A stretch of DNA of 64,000 nucleotides from Peribacillus sp. Bi96. GTDB lineage: Bacteria; Bacillota; Bacilli; Bacillales; DSM-1321. Below are positions 45,511 through 54,367 of the stretch, one piece after another. Made by a program: the position numbers and the translations under genes. Within the stretch, counting starts at the first letter, position 1; each line of letters starts with the position of its first letter. The stretch covers positions 62,001 through 126,000 of the forward strand of contig NZ_CAKKLV010000008.1 in the NCBI RefSeq assembly GCF_918698115.1, in the 5' to 3' direction. Below the pieces are notes generated by a model that was not told where the DNA came from, ran no database searches, and saw only the letters and a program-made list of their open reading frames with translations.

Positions 45511-46050
45511 TCACTTTTGAATAAGTATGTCATACCCTTCTCGATGTTCTTCGATATAAGAATGTCCTGGGGATCCAACCAGGTTTTTTATATAAATGAA
45601 ATCCGATACACATAATCCGGTATGCAGGGATAATAAAATAGTGAAATAATGAATGTAATGTGGAAAACTAAGGGCACAACCAATTAAAATAACAGACATA
45701 ATGAAGAAAGGTAACACAAGGGTCAAGAGATATAGGTGCTTTCGAATCGGATGATTCACATTAACTTTGCATGTAAGTATAAGGTTCCACTTCAAGGACC
45801 AAGAAGTTTTTACTTTTTTACATAATAATCGTAAGGGTAAATAGTGTAATAGTTTGTGAACAGGATATAATAAAAGAAAAAGGCTAAAAAATACCATTGT
45901 TTGGTCGTCATACAAAACAATATGGGATGTAAAGAAACTTAATATTGTATAGATCAGAACAAAAGACATCAATATTGTAAAAACTGAAAAAAGGATCAGG
46001 CGGCCATTCCCATATTGTTTTGCCAGGTCAATTGTTTTCCACGAATTCAT
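45511..46050 (-). CDS. yhaJ: DUF3267-like membrane protein, degenerate HExxH
   Basis: 179 residues with four membrane segments. The DUF3267 family normally has an HExxH-like site at the second helix; here it reads VHKLLHYLP, so the Glu is Lys and peptidase activity is doubtful. Position between prsA and yhaI suits B. subtilis yhaJ. ATG at 46050 has GGAGGG 11 bases ahead; longer frame rejected. Confidence 0.6.
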   Translation of the reverse strand: MNSWKTIDLAKQYGNGRLILFSVFTILMSFVLIYTILSFFTSHIVLYDDQTMVFFSLFLLLYPVHKLLHYLPLRLLCKKVKTSWSLKWNLILTCKVNVNHPIRKHLYLLTLVLPFFIMSVILIGCALSFPHYIHYFTILLSLHTGLCVSDFIYIKNLVGSPGHSYIEEHREGYDILIQK

Positions 46051-46294
46051 TTCGAAATCAGCCCTCCAAAGACTGTTGAATTTACATACATACATTACGA
46101 TGAATGGGGGGAAATAGCAATAGAATTATTGGATTTAGTTATAAGAGAATATTCACTTCAGGACGGAAGAAGGCTTAAGGTGCATAAGACCGGGTTTTCG
46201 AACTACAGAATAGGCGGATTTTTTTAGCAGGGATTTCCAATGGTTTTAAACCTTTTAAGTTAAATTTGAATGATTGATTGGGGATTAATGATAT

Positions 46295-46621
46295 ATGAGA
46301 AATATGAATGAAGAAATAGAAATACTCCGTTTTCATCAGCGGCTTTTATTAAACCTGATACGCAATCCGGAAGCCAAGTTGGACTTTCTTTTTGTGGAAA
46401 AAAATTTCACGAAGAAGGAAGCGGAAGAATTATTGGAAACATGTGATATCTTGAGCAAACGCTATGAAATAGAAAAAGCGGAAGGGTACATGAACTTTCG
46501 ACCGCTTTTTAATCAATTTGAAAGAAAGGTTAATCCAAAAATAACCATAAAGGAATGCATTGATGCATGCCTATCACAAGGTTTATATGTATCATTCATG
46601 AAGGAAATGGATAGAGTGTGA
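46295..46621 (+). CDS. yhaI: YhaI, DUF1878 protein
   Basis: 108 residues (or 105 from the ATG at 46304), helical: EILRFHQRLLLNLI, then FTKKEAEELLETC and a terminal CLSQGLYVSFMKE. Matches the DUF1878/YhaI family next to scoC. Function unknown. Confidence 0.78.
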   Translation: MRNMNEEIEILRFHQRLLLNLIRNPEAKLDFLFVEKNFTKKEAEELLETCDILSKRYEIEKAEGYMNFRPLFNQFERKVNPKITIKECIDACLSQGLYVSFMKEMDRV

Positions 46622-46623
46622 GA

Positions 46624-47202
46624 TTAAACTGGCTCAGTTTCTTTCTCTATCTTTTTTTTTGTAATTTTACCCTCCACATCAGTAAACTCCTGATCAATAT
46701 TATCGAATGACCGTTCAAAGATTTGCATGAAATCTTCACCGTATATATTACGGATGACAGCCATCATTTCAATCATATCCGGAAACTTACCGTAAAGCTC
46801 GCGAAGGGGAAGGGCACCTGAGAAAGCAGAGTTCTTACTTGGGTCGTATGTTTCCATTAAATCAAGAAGAATTCTTTCACCTTCAGGGGTGATTTCTATA
46901 TACGTATTCCTTTTGTCATTTTCTTTCTTTGAAAATGTTAAAAACCCGCGTTCTTCTAATTTTTTTGAAAAGTTAAATGCCGTAGAAACATGCATGACCC
47001 CAAATTTTGCAACGTCTGAAATGGAAGAGCCATTAAGATGGTAGGCAATCCAAAGAATATGGTGCTCATTGATATTTAAATCATAAGGCTTAATCCATTG
47101 CTGCCAATCTTTTTCAATCGATTTCCATAATGCTTTGCTTAATTGTGCAATTCGTTGACTAAAAATCATTGCTTCTTTCATAGAATAATTTTTATTCTGC
47201 AT
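46624..47202 (-). CDS. scoC: ScoC (Hpr) transition-state regulator
   Basis: 192-residue MarR-family repressor. Helix-turn-helix at about 62-85 ([22 protein letters not shown]) and the wing [15 protein letters not shown]. It represses proteases, peptide transport and sporulation genes in B. subtilis. Converges with yhaI with only two bases between stops. Confidence 0.95.
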   Translation of the reverse strand: MQNKNYSMKEAMIFSQRIAQLSKALWKSIEKDWQQWIKPYDLNINEHHILWIAYHLNGSSISDVAKFGVMHVSTAFNFSKKLEERGFLTFSKKENDKRNTYIEITPEGERILLDLMETYDPSKNSAFSGALPLRELYGKFPDMIEMMAVIRNIYGEDFMQIFERSFDNIDQEFTDVEGKITKKKIEKETEPV

Positions 47203-47392
47203 TTTATGGGCTCACCTACTTATAAGATTCTGTACATTTATTATGACAATAAAATAAAAATTAATAAAGATAAATATTTGCAAAATTTTTAGAAAATTTT
47301 AGCTTTTTTAATTAATTCTCCATTTTTGTCCATTAAAGCATGTAATTAATTGGGAAAAATGGAGAATCTGGCTTGTGTTACGATATCAAGCT

Positions 47393-47755
47393 TTAATTTT
47401 TAGGAGAAGGGATGGCTGTTTCCAATTCTTTTAATGAATTTTCGATTTCTTGAACGTTCTTCAATAATTCGTTCTTGTTCGGTTCGATTTCCTGCTTCCA
47501 GTTCTCGATGACGATCTGAACATCCGAAATGAAAGTCTTTACCGTTTCTTTGCTTATTTGTGTAGCTTCCATCGTGTCATCTTTAATATTTAGCATTTTT
47601 ACCTTTAACTCTTCAATGGTATTCTTAATTTCTTCCGTATTTGTTTTGATGCGAGTCCTTAAGTCTTTACCTGAACTTGGTGTAGAAAGTAAGGTTGCTG
47701 CACCGGCTACGACTGTTCCAGTTAAAAAGCCAATTAGTAATGATTTTGCTTTCAA
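47393..47755 (-). CDS. yhaH: YhaH, YtxH-domain protein
   Basis: About 120 residues: an N-terminal hydrophobic/glycine segment (LLIGFLTGTVVAGAATLL) and a long helical tail, typical of YtxH-domain proteins. Start taken at TTG 47755, four bases after AGGTGATC; GTG 47764 is the alternative. Role unknown, position matches B. subtilis. Confidence 0.78.
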   Translation of the reverse strand: MKAKSLLIGFLTGTVVAGAATLLSTPSSGKDLRTRIKTNTEEIKNTIEELKVKMLNIKDDTMEATQISKETVKTFISDVQIVIENWKQEIEPNKNELLKNVQEIENSLKELETAIPSPKN

Positions 47756-48073
47756 TAGGATCACCTCATTTTATAGTATTGTTTTCGCTTTATATGGTCT
47801 AAATCCCTGCTGAAAAAAGCATCAATTGGAAATTATGATAAATAGGGATAGAAATACTATTGATAACAAAATACCATAATTTTCATCCTTATGGAAGAGT
47901 ATCGACCATTTTATCTTTATATCACAAAAATATTTTTTTAAACTTAGATAGTAAATATATAATATTTAAAAATAACTTGAAGCTTTATTAAAAATGCTTC
48001 ATATAAAGGGAAGGGCAGCATATAGATAGTAAAAACAAGCTGTCGGAACATGGATGGCACTGGTGGGTTAATA

Positions 48074-48253
48074 ATGAAAATCATTTTTTTATTAGGCCTG
48101 ATATGCCTGTGCGGTATGGGGTATTTTTTAAGGAAAGCGAAAACACCCAGCATCTATCCGCCTAAGAGGGCGCTCCAGGCCAGAGCTTACGTTTTGGGTC
48201 TTCCCGGGGTGTTATTGCTTTTCATTTGGTTTATGTGGGTATTGATTCACTGA
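48074..48253 (+). CDS. Small two-helix membrane protein
   Basis: 59 residues from the ATG at 48074; two membrane segments (IIFLLGLICLCGMGYF and VLGLPGVLLLFIWFMWVL) with a basic loop KAKTPSIYPPKRA. GGTGGG is a modest ribosome site. Family not recognised. Shares a bidirectional terminator with trpP. Confidence 0.5.
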   Translation: MKIIFLLGLICLCGMGYFLRKAKTPSIYPPKRALQARAYVLGLPGVLLLFIWFMWVLIH

Positions 48254-48297
48254 CCCTTATAGGATGATCCTGACTGACTCCCAGATCCATAAGAATG

Positions 48298-48331
48298 AAA
48301 AAAAAGCACCGGGCAATCCGGTGCTTTTTTA
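48298..48331. terminator. Bidirectional terminator
   Basis: AAAAAAGCACCGG / CCGGTGCTTTTTT between convergent genes. Confidence 0.9.
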
Positions 48332-48351
48332 CATATGATGCTCAAGCTAGC

Positions 48352-48870
48352 TTAAGCATTAACAGGTATATTCGATTTTTTTACGATGCCGTTCACAATT
48401 GGATAAATGATGACCATCGCAACTGTATTTAGCAGTACGGCAGGAAGTACAACAGCGCCGAAAAGTGCAACGAAAGGCCCTGGAAGGGAAACGATATAAT
48501 AAGCCGAACCAAGGAAGACAGCGCCGGAAATCATTGTTCCTACGGCAGTCAAGATACTAACGGTGACAACGGATGTTGAAAACTTCTTAAGACTGATGAA
48601 TAAAAGATAAAACAGAAAGGCTGTTACCAATTTGTCTATGATATTTGGGATTTGTCCTCCAGGAAATGTAGTTGTCATGGCAGAGATGGCTCCAGCAGCC
48701 AAGGCGACAATGAATACATTCTTCTTCGCGGGAAAAAGTGTAATCGCCAAAAACAGCATTAACAACATCATATCCGGTTTCATTCCAAGGAAGAATCCAG
48801 GAACGATAAAATGCAGGGCAGCCCCAATCCCGATTAATAGGGACAGCGACACAAGGGTTTTCGTTTTCAT
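48352..48870 (-). CDS. trpP: Tryptophan transporter TrpP
   Basis: 172 residues with five or six membrane segments; MKPDMMLLMLFLAITL and FPGGQIPNIIDK are characteristic of TrpP (YhaG). It imports tryptophan. The leader carries a TRAP-type triplet array over the ribosome site, so translation should shut off when tryptophan is high. Confidence 0.93.
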   Translation of the reverse strand: MKTKTLVSLSLLIGIGAALHFIVPGFFLGMKPDMMLLMLFLAITLFPAKKNVFIVALAAGAISAMTTTFPGGQIPNIIDKLVTAFLFYLLFISLKKFSTSVVTVSILTAVGTMISGAVFLGSAYYIVSLPGPFVALFGAVVLPAVLLNTVAMVIIYPIVNGIVKKSNIPVNA

Positions 48871-48873
48871 TTA

Positions 48874-48901
48874 CTCATCTCTCCTATTCTCATCTCAACT
48901 A
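48874..48901 (-). promoter_or_regulatory. TRAP-binding triplet array before trpP
   Basis: On the minus strand six (G/T)AG triplets in a row, TAG-GAG-GAG-TAG-GAG-GAG, each spaced by exactly two bases and ending three bases before the ATG. The GGAG ribosome site lies within it. TRAP bound to tryptophan would block initiation, as in B. subtilis trpP. Confidence 0.85.
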
Positions 48902-48997
48902 ACATCTTTTCTTCAACAATGCACTATTGCCTGTTGCAAGAAGTTTAAAATAGTATATCATAAGACCTATTTTTTTTGAAGGTATTTTTGTTTGAAA

Positions 48998-50101
48998 TTA
49001 AAGAGTTTGAGCTTCCTTCGCTTTATAAGATTCCTGGAACTTTTTCATGAAATTGGCAAGGTCCTGGCAATGGGATAGAGGGACTGCATTATAAATGGAT
49101 GCTCTGCAGCCTCCGATGGAACGGTGACCGTTCAGTCCTATGAATCCGGCTTGCTTCACTTCTTTAAGGAATTGAGCTTCAGCTTCTTCAGATGGAAGCG
49201 TGAACGTTACATTCATCAATGAACGGCTGTCTGGTAGGGCATGGCCTTTATAAAATCCACCGCTTCCGTCGATGGCATCGTAGATGACTTTTGCTTTTTC
49301 TTCGTTGTTTTTAGCAATCTTATCTACGCCGCCCTGCTCTTTTGCCCAGTCCAACACAAGGGACAATAAGTAAATGGCCAATGTCGGAGGTGTGTTGTAT
49401 AAAGAGTTGTTTTTTGAATGGATAGAATAGTTCATCATGGATGGGATTTTCTCATTATCCGTTATTAAATCTTTACGGATGATAACGACTGTGATTCCCG
49501 ACGGACCTAGATTCTTTTGTGCACCTGCATATATGATGCCGAATTTACTAACATCAATTTTTTTGCTAAGAATATCACTTGACATATCGGCTACTAAAGG
49601 AACGTTGCCTGTATTCGGGAAGTCCTTCCATTGCGTTCCGTATATCGTATTATTGCTTGTGATATGAAGATACGCAGCATCATCATTCACTTGGATGTCT
49701 TCAACTTTAGGTATGAACGTATATTTATCATCTTTGGATGAAGCGACTACTTCCGTTTTACCAACCTTTTTTGCTTCTTTTAATGCTTTTTCCGACCAAG
49801 AACCAGTAAGGACATAATCTGCCCTTTTTCCATCATTCAAAATGTTCATGGGAATCATGGAGAATTGAAGACTTGCTCCTCCTTGCAGTAGAAGAACTTC
49901 ATAATTTTCAGGAATTTCCAAAAGGTCCCTTAATGATTGAAGGGCATGGTTATGAATTTTTTCGAATTCAGCACTTCGGTGGCTTAATTCCATGACGGAC
50001 ATACCGGAATCCTCAATATTCAACCATTCGTTTTGGGCTCTTTGTAAAACTTCTAAGGGAAGGGCGGCTGGCCCAGCGTTAAAATTGTGTGCACGTTTCA
50101 A
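48998..50101 (-). CDS. serC: Phosphoserine aminotransferase SerC
   Basis: 367-residue PLP enzyme with HNFNAGPAALP at the N-terminus and the PLP lysine in IYAGAQKNLGPSG (about 197). It converts 3-phosphohydroxypyruvate to phosphoserine in serine synthesis. AGGAGGAAG precedes the ATG. Confidence 0.97.
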   Translation of the reverse strand: MKRAHNFNAGPAALPLEVLQRAQNEWLNIEDSGMSVMELSHRSAEFEKIHNHALQSLRDLLEIPENYEVLLLQGGASLQFSMIPMNILNDGKRADYVLTGSWSEKALKEAKKVGKTEVVASSKDDKYTFIPKVEDIQVNDDAAYLHITSNNTIYGTQWKDFPNTGNVPLVADMSSDILSKKIDVSKFGIIYAGAQKNLGPSGITVVIIRKDLITDNEKIPSMMNYSIHSKNNSLYNTPPTLAIYLLSLVLDWAKEQGGVDKIAKNNEEKAKVIYDAIDGSGGFYKGHALPDSRSLMNVTFTLPSEEAEAQFLKEVKQAGFIGLNGHRSIGGCRASIYNAVPLSHCQDLANFMKKFQESYKAKEAQTL

Positions 50102-50224
50102 TTTTCTTCCTCCTATACGACAATGTGTTAAAGTCTATTTATATATCCTACCAGAAAACTAAATTCAATAGGAGGAAAATTTAGAATTTTAAGTGGATAA
50201 CTTGTTGGAATATATGGCCAAATT

Positions 50225-50256
50225 AAAAAAGGTCCAGCACAATGAAGTGAGGACCA
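50225..50256 (-). terminator. Terminator after hit
   Basis: On the minus strand GGTCC / GGACC with flanking pairs, then six Ts. Confidence 0.75.
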
Positions 50257-50350
50257 AATCAGGATTAATGTTTTTGGATCAAAACTTTAGAAGACGTTAT
50301 TTTGCCGATCTTTTAAAAAGGGGGTAAGAATGCCTTTAAGTTATTCTTAG

Positions 50351-50773
50351 TCATTTAATATGCTGTGCAATAGAATCAGCGATTTGTTTCAGATCATCAG
50401 GTGTATAGTCACGGGCATTTGTTTTCCAAACAGCCCCAAAGCCGTCACCCTCACCATACCGCGGAATTAAATGCATATGAAAGTGGAAAACGGACTGCCC
50501 TGCTGCTTCCCCATTATTATTTAAAAGATTCAGGCCTACAGGTTGGAATTCCTGTTTCATCGCACGGGCGATTTCCGGAACCACTTCAAATAGATCCTTG
50601 GCAATTTCAGGTGTTAACTCATAGAGGTTTTCTTTATGTACTTTAGGAATAACCAGTGTATGGCCTTTTGTTACTTGACTGATATCGAGAAAAGCCAGTA
50701 CATGTTCATTTTCGAAGACTTTGGTACTTGGAATTTCCCCATCGATTATTTTGCAAAAAATGCAATCACTCAT
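50351..50773 (-). CDS. hit: HIT-family nucleotide hydrolase Hit
   Basis: 140 residues. CIFCKIIDGEIPS zinc/N-terminal motif, then SVFHFHMHLIPRY, the histidine triad. Acts on dinucleoside polyphosphates or AMP-adducts. ATG follows AGGAGCGC. It stands next to ecsA as in B. subtilis. Confidence 0.95.
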   Translation of the reverse strand: MSDCIFCKIIDGEIPSTKVFENEHVLAFLDISQVTKGHTLVIPKVHKENLYELTPEIAKDLFEVVPEIARAMKQEFQPVGLNLLNNNGEAAGQSVFHFHMHLIPRYGEGDGFGAVWKTNARDYTPDDLKQIADSIAQHIK

Positions 50774-50851
50774 TAAAAGCGCTCCTTTAAAAGTTAATGT
50801 ATTTGGTTAATCGTACCATAGCATGAATCCTTGAGAAAAGAAAAAATCATA

Positions 50852-50882
50852 AAAACAGGATGCAACATTAAGTTGCACCCTG
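50852..50882 (-). terminator. Terminator-like hairpin upstream of hit
   Basis: On the minus strand GGGTGCAAC / GTTGCATCC then TGTTTTT. It ends something transcribed toward hit from the repeat region, or attenuates hit. Confidence 0.6.
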
Positions 50883-50921
50883 CTCATTTGAAAAAGGGGG
50901 ATTTAGCTTCAAAATTCGTAT

Positions 50922-51034
50922 TTAGCATAAATTCTCTGCGACAAACACCTCATCTACATTAAAGTAAAATATGGTTATTATCTGATTAGAGATTTTCCAT
51001 TCAAAGCAACCATCTCCTATATCTTTAAAGTTTC
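50922..51034 (-). pseudogene. Fragment of a decayed small protein
   Basis: Open minus-strand segment reading NFKDIGDGCFEWKISNQ then a FYFNVDEVFVAE end, with stops and no start just upstream. It looks like the C-terminus of a protein and precedes the hairpin at 50852. Weak. Confidence 0.25.
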
Positions 51035-51153
51035 ATCAACTTTCAAAGCATAATTGATAATTATTGAATGATTTTTCTGCTTTTACGTGCAAGAGAACCA
51101 TCTCCCTGCTCGAAACGATTTTTTTAAATGAAGCTTATGGTTTAATTCAGTTA

Positions 51154-51432
51154 TACGTCTTTAACTGACACCTCATTTACAATATGATGTGAATCATTTG
51201 TAAGAAAACATTTGGGCATTTCAGTGTAATACGTCTTTAACTGACACCTCATTTACAACATGATATGAATCATTTGTAAGAAAACATTTGGGCATTTCAG
51301 TGTAATACGTCTTTAACTGACACCTCATTTACAACATGATGTGAATCATTTGTAAAAAAACATTTGGGTATTTCAGTGTAATACGTCTTTAACTGACACC
51401 TCATTTACAATATGATGTGAATCACTCGTAAT
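51154..51432. repeat. 76-bp tandem direct repeats, 3.6 copies
   Basis: Units start at 51154, 51230, 51306 and 51382 (exact 76-base period), nearly identical, with the last truncated after about 50 bases. Each unit has the inverted repeat TTACAA / TTGTAA around ATGAT..ATCAT. No frame and no spacer diversity. It lies between hit and ecsA. Confidence 0.93.
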
Positions 51433-51587
51433 GACTAACCCCTTCTTCCTTAATTATGATGGCCACTTAGCGGGAAAAATATAATTAGTTATTTATGGAA
51501 ATTTCAACACGGAACACCCGACTATATAAAAGCAGGATAATTTGGTAAAATGGAATCAAGAACCTCTATATAGAAAGGGTCGTTAAA

Positions 51588-52331
51588 ATGTCCTTATTGG
51601 AAATTAATCAATTAGTCGGCGGATACACGAAAACGCCCGTTTTAAAAGGAATAAGTTTTGACATTCAACCAAATGAGCTAGTGGGGTTAATCGGGCTCAA
51701 TGGGGCAGGGAAAAGTACGACGATTAAACATATCATCGGACTCATGGAGCCAAAAAGCGGAAGTGTCTCGATTCATGGTAAAACACTTGCACAGGACCCG
51801 GATACATACCGTAAACAATTCACTTATGTTCCAGAGACGCCGATCTTATATGATGAGCTGACACTTGAGGAGCATTTAAAGCTGACGGCCATGGCGCATG
51901 GTTTGGCGGAAGCTACATATAAAGAAAGAATGGAATTTCTGTTAAAGGAATTCCATATGGAGAAAAGACTTAAATGGTTTCCGGCCCATTTTTCAAAAGG
52001 GATGAAACAAAAGGTCATGATTATGTGCGCCTTTTTAGTACAGCCATCTTTATATATCGTGGATGAACCCTTCGTAGGTCTTGATCCATTAGGCATTCAA
52101 TCTTTGCTTGATTTGATGAGGAAAACGAAAGAGAGTGGAGCGGGAATTTTAATGTCCACCCACATACTGGCAACAGCCGAGCGGTATTGTGATTCTTTCA
52201 TCATCCTGCATAATGGGGAAATCCGCGCAAAGGGTAATCTGGAGCAGCTTCGGGAACAATTTTCCATGCCGGGGGCAACGCTTGACGATTTATATATTCA
52301 ATTGACGAAAGAAGAAATTGGACATGAATAG
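51588..52331 (+). CDS. ecsA: ABC transporter ATPase EcsA
   Basis: 247 residues: Walker A GLNGAGKST, signature FSKGMKQKVM, Walker B LYIVDEPFVGLDP. EcsAB affects secretion, competence and intramembrane proteolysis in B. subtilis and is linked to peptide export. AAAGGGTCG precedes the ATG; the 3' end overlaps ecsB. Confidence 0.94.
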   Translation: MSLLEINQLVGGYTKTPVLKGISFDIQPNELVGLIGLNGAGKSTTIKHIIGLMEPKSGSVSIHGKTLAQDPDTYRKQFTYVPETPILYDELTLEEHLKLTAMAHGLAEATYKERMEFLLKEFHMEKRLKWFPAHFSKGMKQKVMIMCAFLVQPSLYIVDEPFVGLDPLGIQSLLDLMRKTKESGAGILMSTHILATAERYCDSFIILHNGEIRAKGNLEQLREQFSMPGATLDDLYIQLTKEEIGHE

Positions 52332-53532
52332 TCAAAATCTCTGGAAGGAAAGATATTTAGGCTATATAAATGAAACGCAAAAATATCTTCGCTATATTTT
52401 TAATGGACATCTTGTTTTCGTCATGGTGTTGGTTCTTGGTGGTTTGGCTTACTATTACAGTGATTGGGTGAAAACGTTAGACAGTGATTTTCCGGCTGAA
52501 TGGATCATGGCCATTGTTTTATCAATCATTGTAACCAGAAGCCCGATAAATACTTTTTTGAAAGAACCGGATACCGTATTCCTGTTACCGCTTGAAACGA
52601 AATTGAAAAGTTATTTCAAAAATTCACTGTTGTTAAGTTGGGTTATGCAAGGCTTTATCCTGCTGGTTGTATTAATTGCTTTTTTACCGATGTATACGAA
52701 AGTTACGGATGCAAGCGGTAAAGACTTTGGGTCCATCCTTATTGTATTGCTGGTTATGAAATTTTTGAATTTAACCATGCGATGGCAGGTATTGAAATAT
52801 CAGGATACATCAGTGAGCCATTGGGACTCACTCATCCGTTTTATCCTTAATGGAGTAATGCTCTATTTCATCTGTTCAAGGGCGAATATACTGTTTGCTC
52901 TGATAACCATCCTATTATTGATAGGGCTCTACATGTATTACCGAAGTGCAACTAAAGATTTTGTATTGAAGTGGGAACGGCTGGTTGAATTGGAGAATAA
53001 ACGGATGAATTCCTTTTATCGAATTGCAAACATGTTTACTGATGTTCCCCATTTGAAAGGAAAGGTAGCAAGAAGGAAGTGGATGGACTGGCTTTTATCA
53101 TTTATCCCGTATGGTGAGAGATCAACTTATAATTATCTATATGCCCGTACTTTGTTGCGATCTAATGATTATGTGGGACTTTGTTTTCGTTTAACTATCA
53201 TTGGGTCCGTCATTTTAGTTGTATTCACTAACTTATGGGCGCATTTGATCGTGATTTTTATGTTTCTATTCATGACAGCCCTGCAACTGCTGCCGGTTTG
53301 GAAGGTTCATGAATGGAAAGTGTGGGTCTCATTGTATCCATTGCCTTCAAAAATGAGAGAGTCTGCTGTCATTAAGCTTATTTCTTATTTCCTATTATTT
53401 GAAGACATCGTCTTTTGCATGGTCCTTCTAGTGAAAGGAGAATGGATGTCTGCTTTGGCTGCATTGGCGATGGGTCTTGTTTTCTTATTCGGTTTTAAAA
53501 ATTATGCAACAAAGAAAATTAAAAACTTTTAA
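52324..53532 (+). CDS. ecsB: ABC transporter permease EcsB
   Basis: 402 residues with about six to eight membrane segments and the SRSPINTFLKEPDTVFLLPLE-type region. Start ATG 52324 overlaps the ecsA stop; the open frame begins at TTG 52318. Membrane partner of EcsA. Confidence 0.92.
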   Translation: MNSQNLWKERYLGYINETQKYLRYIFNGHLVFVMVLVLGGLAYYYSDWVKTLDSDFPAEWIMAIVLSIIVTRSPINTFLKEPDTVFLLPLETKLKSYFKNSLLLSWVMQGFILLVVLIAFLPMYTKVTDASGKDFGSILIVLLVMKFLNLTMRWQVLKYQDTSVSHWDSLIRFILNGVMLYFICSRANILFALITILLLIGLYMYYRSATKDFVLKWERLVELENKRMNSFYRIANMFTDVPHLKGKVARRKWMDWLLSFIPYGERSTYNYLYARTLLRSNDYVGLCFRLTIIGSVILVVFTNLWAHLIVIFMFLFMTALQLLPVWKVHEWKVWVSLYPLPSKMRESAVIKLISYFLLFEDIVFCMVLLVKGEWMSALAALAMGLVFLFGFKNYATKKIKNF

Positions 53533-53637
53533 GCTGGAGGCTGATTTTTCATAAAATCAGCTTTTTCTTTGTAAGAAGTGAAAATTGAAACTAAAAGGCT
53601 TGAGAGGGTTATATACATAAGTAACGGAGGTGTGAAA

Positions 53638-54342
53638 ATGGACGAATATGAACAAATGGCATTATCGGAACTAGTATCCTGGAAAAAGAAAATAGCCAAG
53701 AAATCCGGCAGGCTTGAGCGGATGTCCAAAAAGGTGCAAATCAAAGTGAATAGCTATATTCCAGACCAAGTGCACAAAATGATTACTGAAAGTATTAAAG
53801 GCATGATAGAGGCCGTATTATCAGGTTCGAAATACATGTCTAAAGAAAAAAATGTCATGCTTCTATCCTTACAACAAAAAGAAGAATGGGTTGCAGAAAC
53901 CGTAAATGCATATCGAAAAACGGCCGTTATAGAAGGTGTAGGGACTGGAGCGGCAGGGCTTTTAATCGGGATGGCTGATTTCCCTTTGCTTCTAAGCATT
54001 AAGATGAAGTTATTATTTGAGATATCCCGTATATACGGTTTCGATCCAAATAAGTATGAGGAACGCCTATTTATACTCCATATCTTTCAGATGGCGTTTT
54101 CAAGCGAGGAAAAAAAGATGGAAACATTACCAATAATAGAAGAATGGGATTCAGGGAAATGGCCGGAAATAGACTGGCAAAAATTTCAGCAGGAATATCG
54201 CGATCACATCGATGTCATCAAAATGTTCCAGCTAGTCCCAGGGCTTGGGGCAGCTGTCGGTGCATATGCCAACCATCATCTGCTGGAACAGCTCGGGGAG
54301 ACGGCTGTCAATTGTTACCGAATCAGACTTCTAAAAGAGTAA
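53638..54342 (+). CDS. ecsC: EcsC-family protein
   Basis: 234 residues. EcsC family features: charged N-terminal helix, then GAAGLLIGMADFPLLLSIKMKLLFEI and the C-terminal LVPGLGAAVGAYANHHLLEQLG segment. CGGAGGTG lies six bases before the ATG at 53638. Third gene of ecsABC; role unclear. Confidence 0.9.
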   Translation: MDEYEQMALSELVSWKKKIAKKSGRLERMSKKVQIKVNSYIPDQVHKMITESIKGMIEAVLSGSKYMSKEKNVMLLSLQQKEEWVAETVNAYRKTAVIEGVGTGAAGLLIGMADFPLLLSIKMKLLFEISRIYGFDPNKYEERLFILHIFQMAFSSEEKKMETLPIIEEWDSGKWPEIDWQKFQQEYRDHIDVIKMFQLVPGLGAAVGAYANHHLLEQLGETAVNCYRIRLLKE

Positions 54343-54366
54343 GGGACGGGGAAAACCCGTCCCTTT
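54341..54366. terminator. Bidirectional terminator
   Basis: AAGGGACGGG / CCCGTCCCTT between ecsC and the convergent amidohydrolase. Confidence 0.85.
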
Positions 54367-54367
54367 A

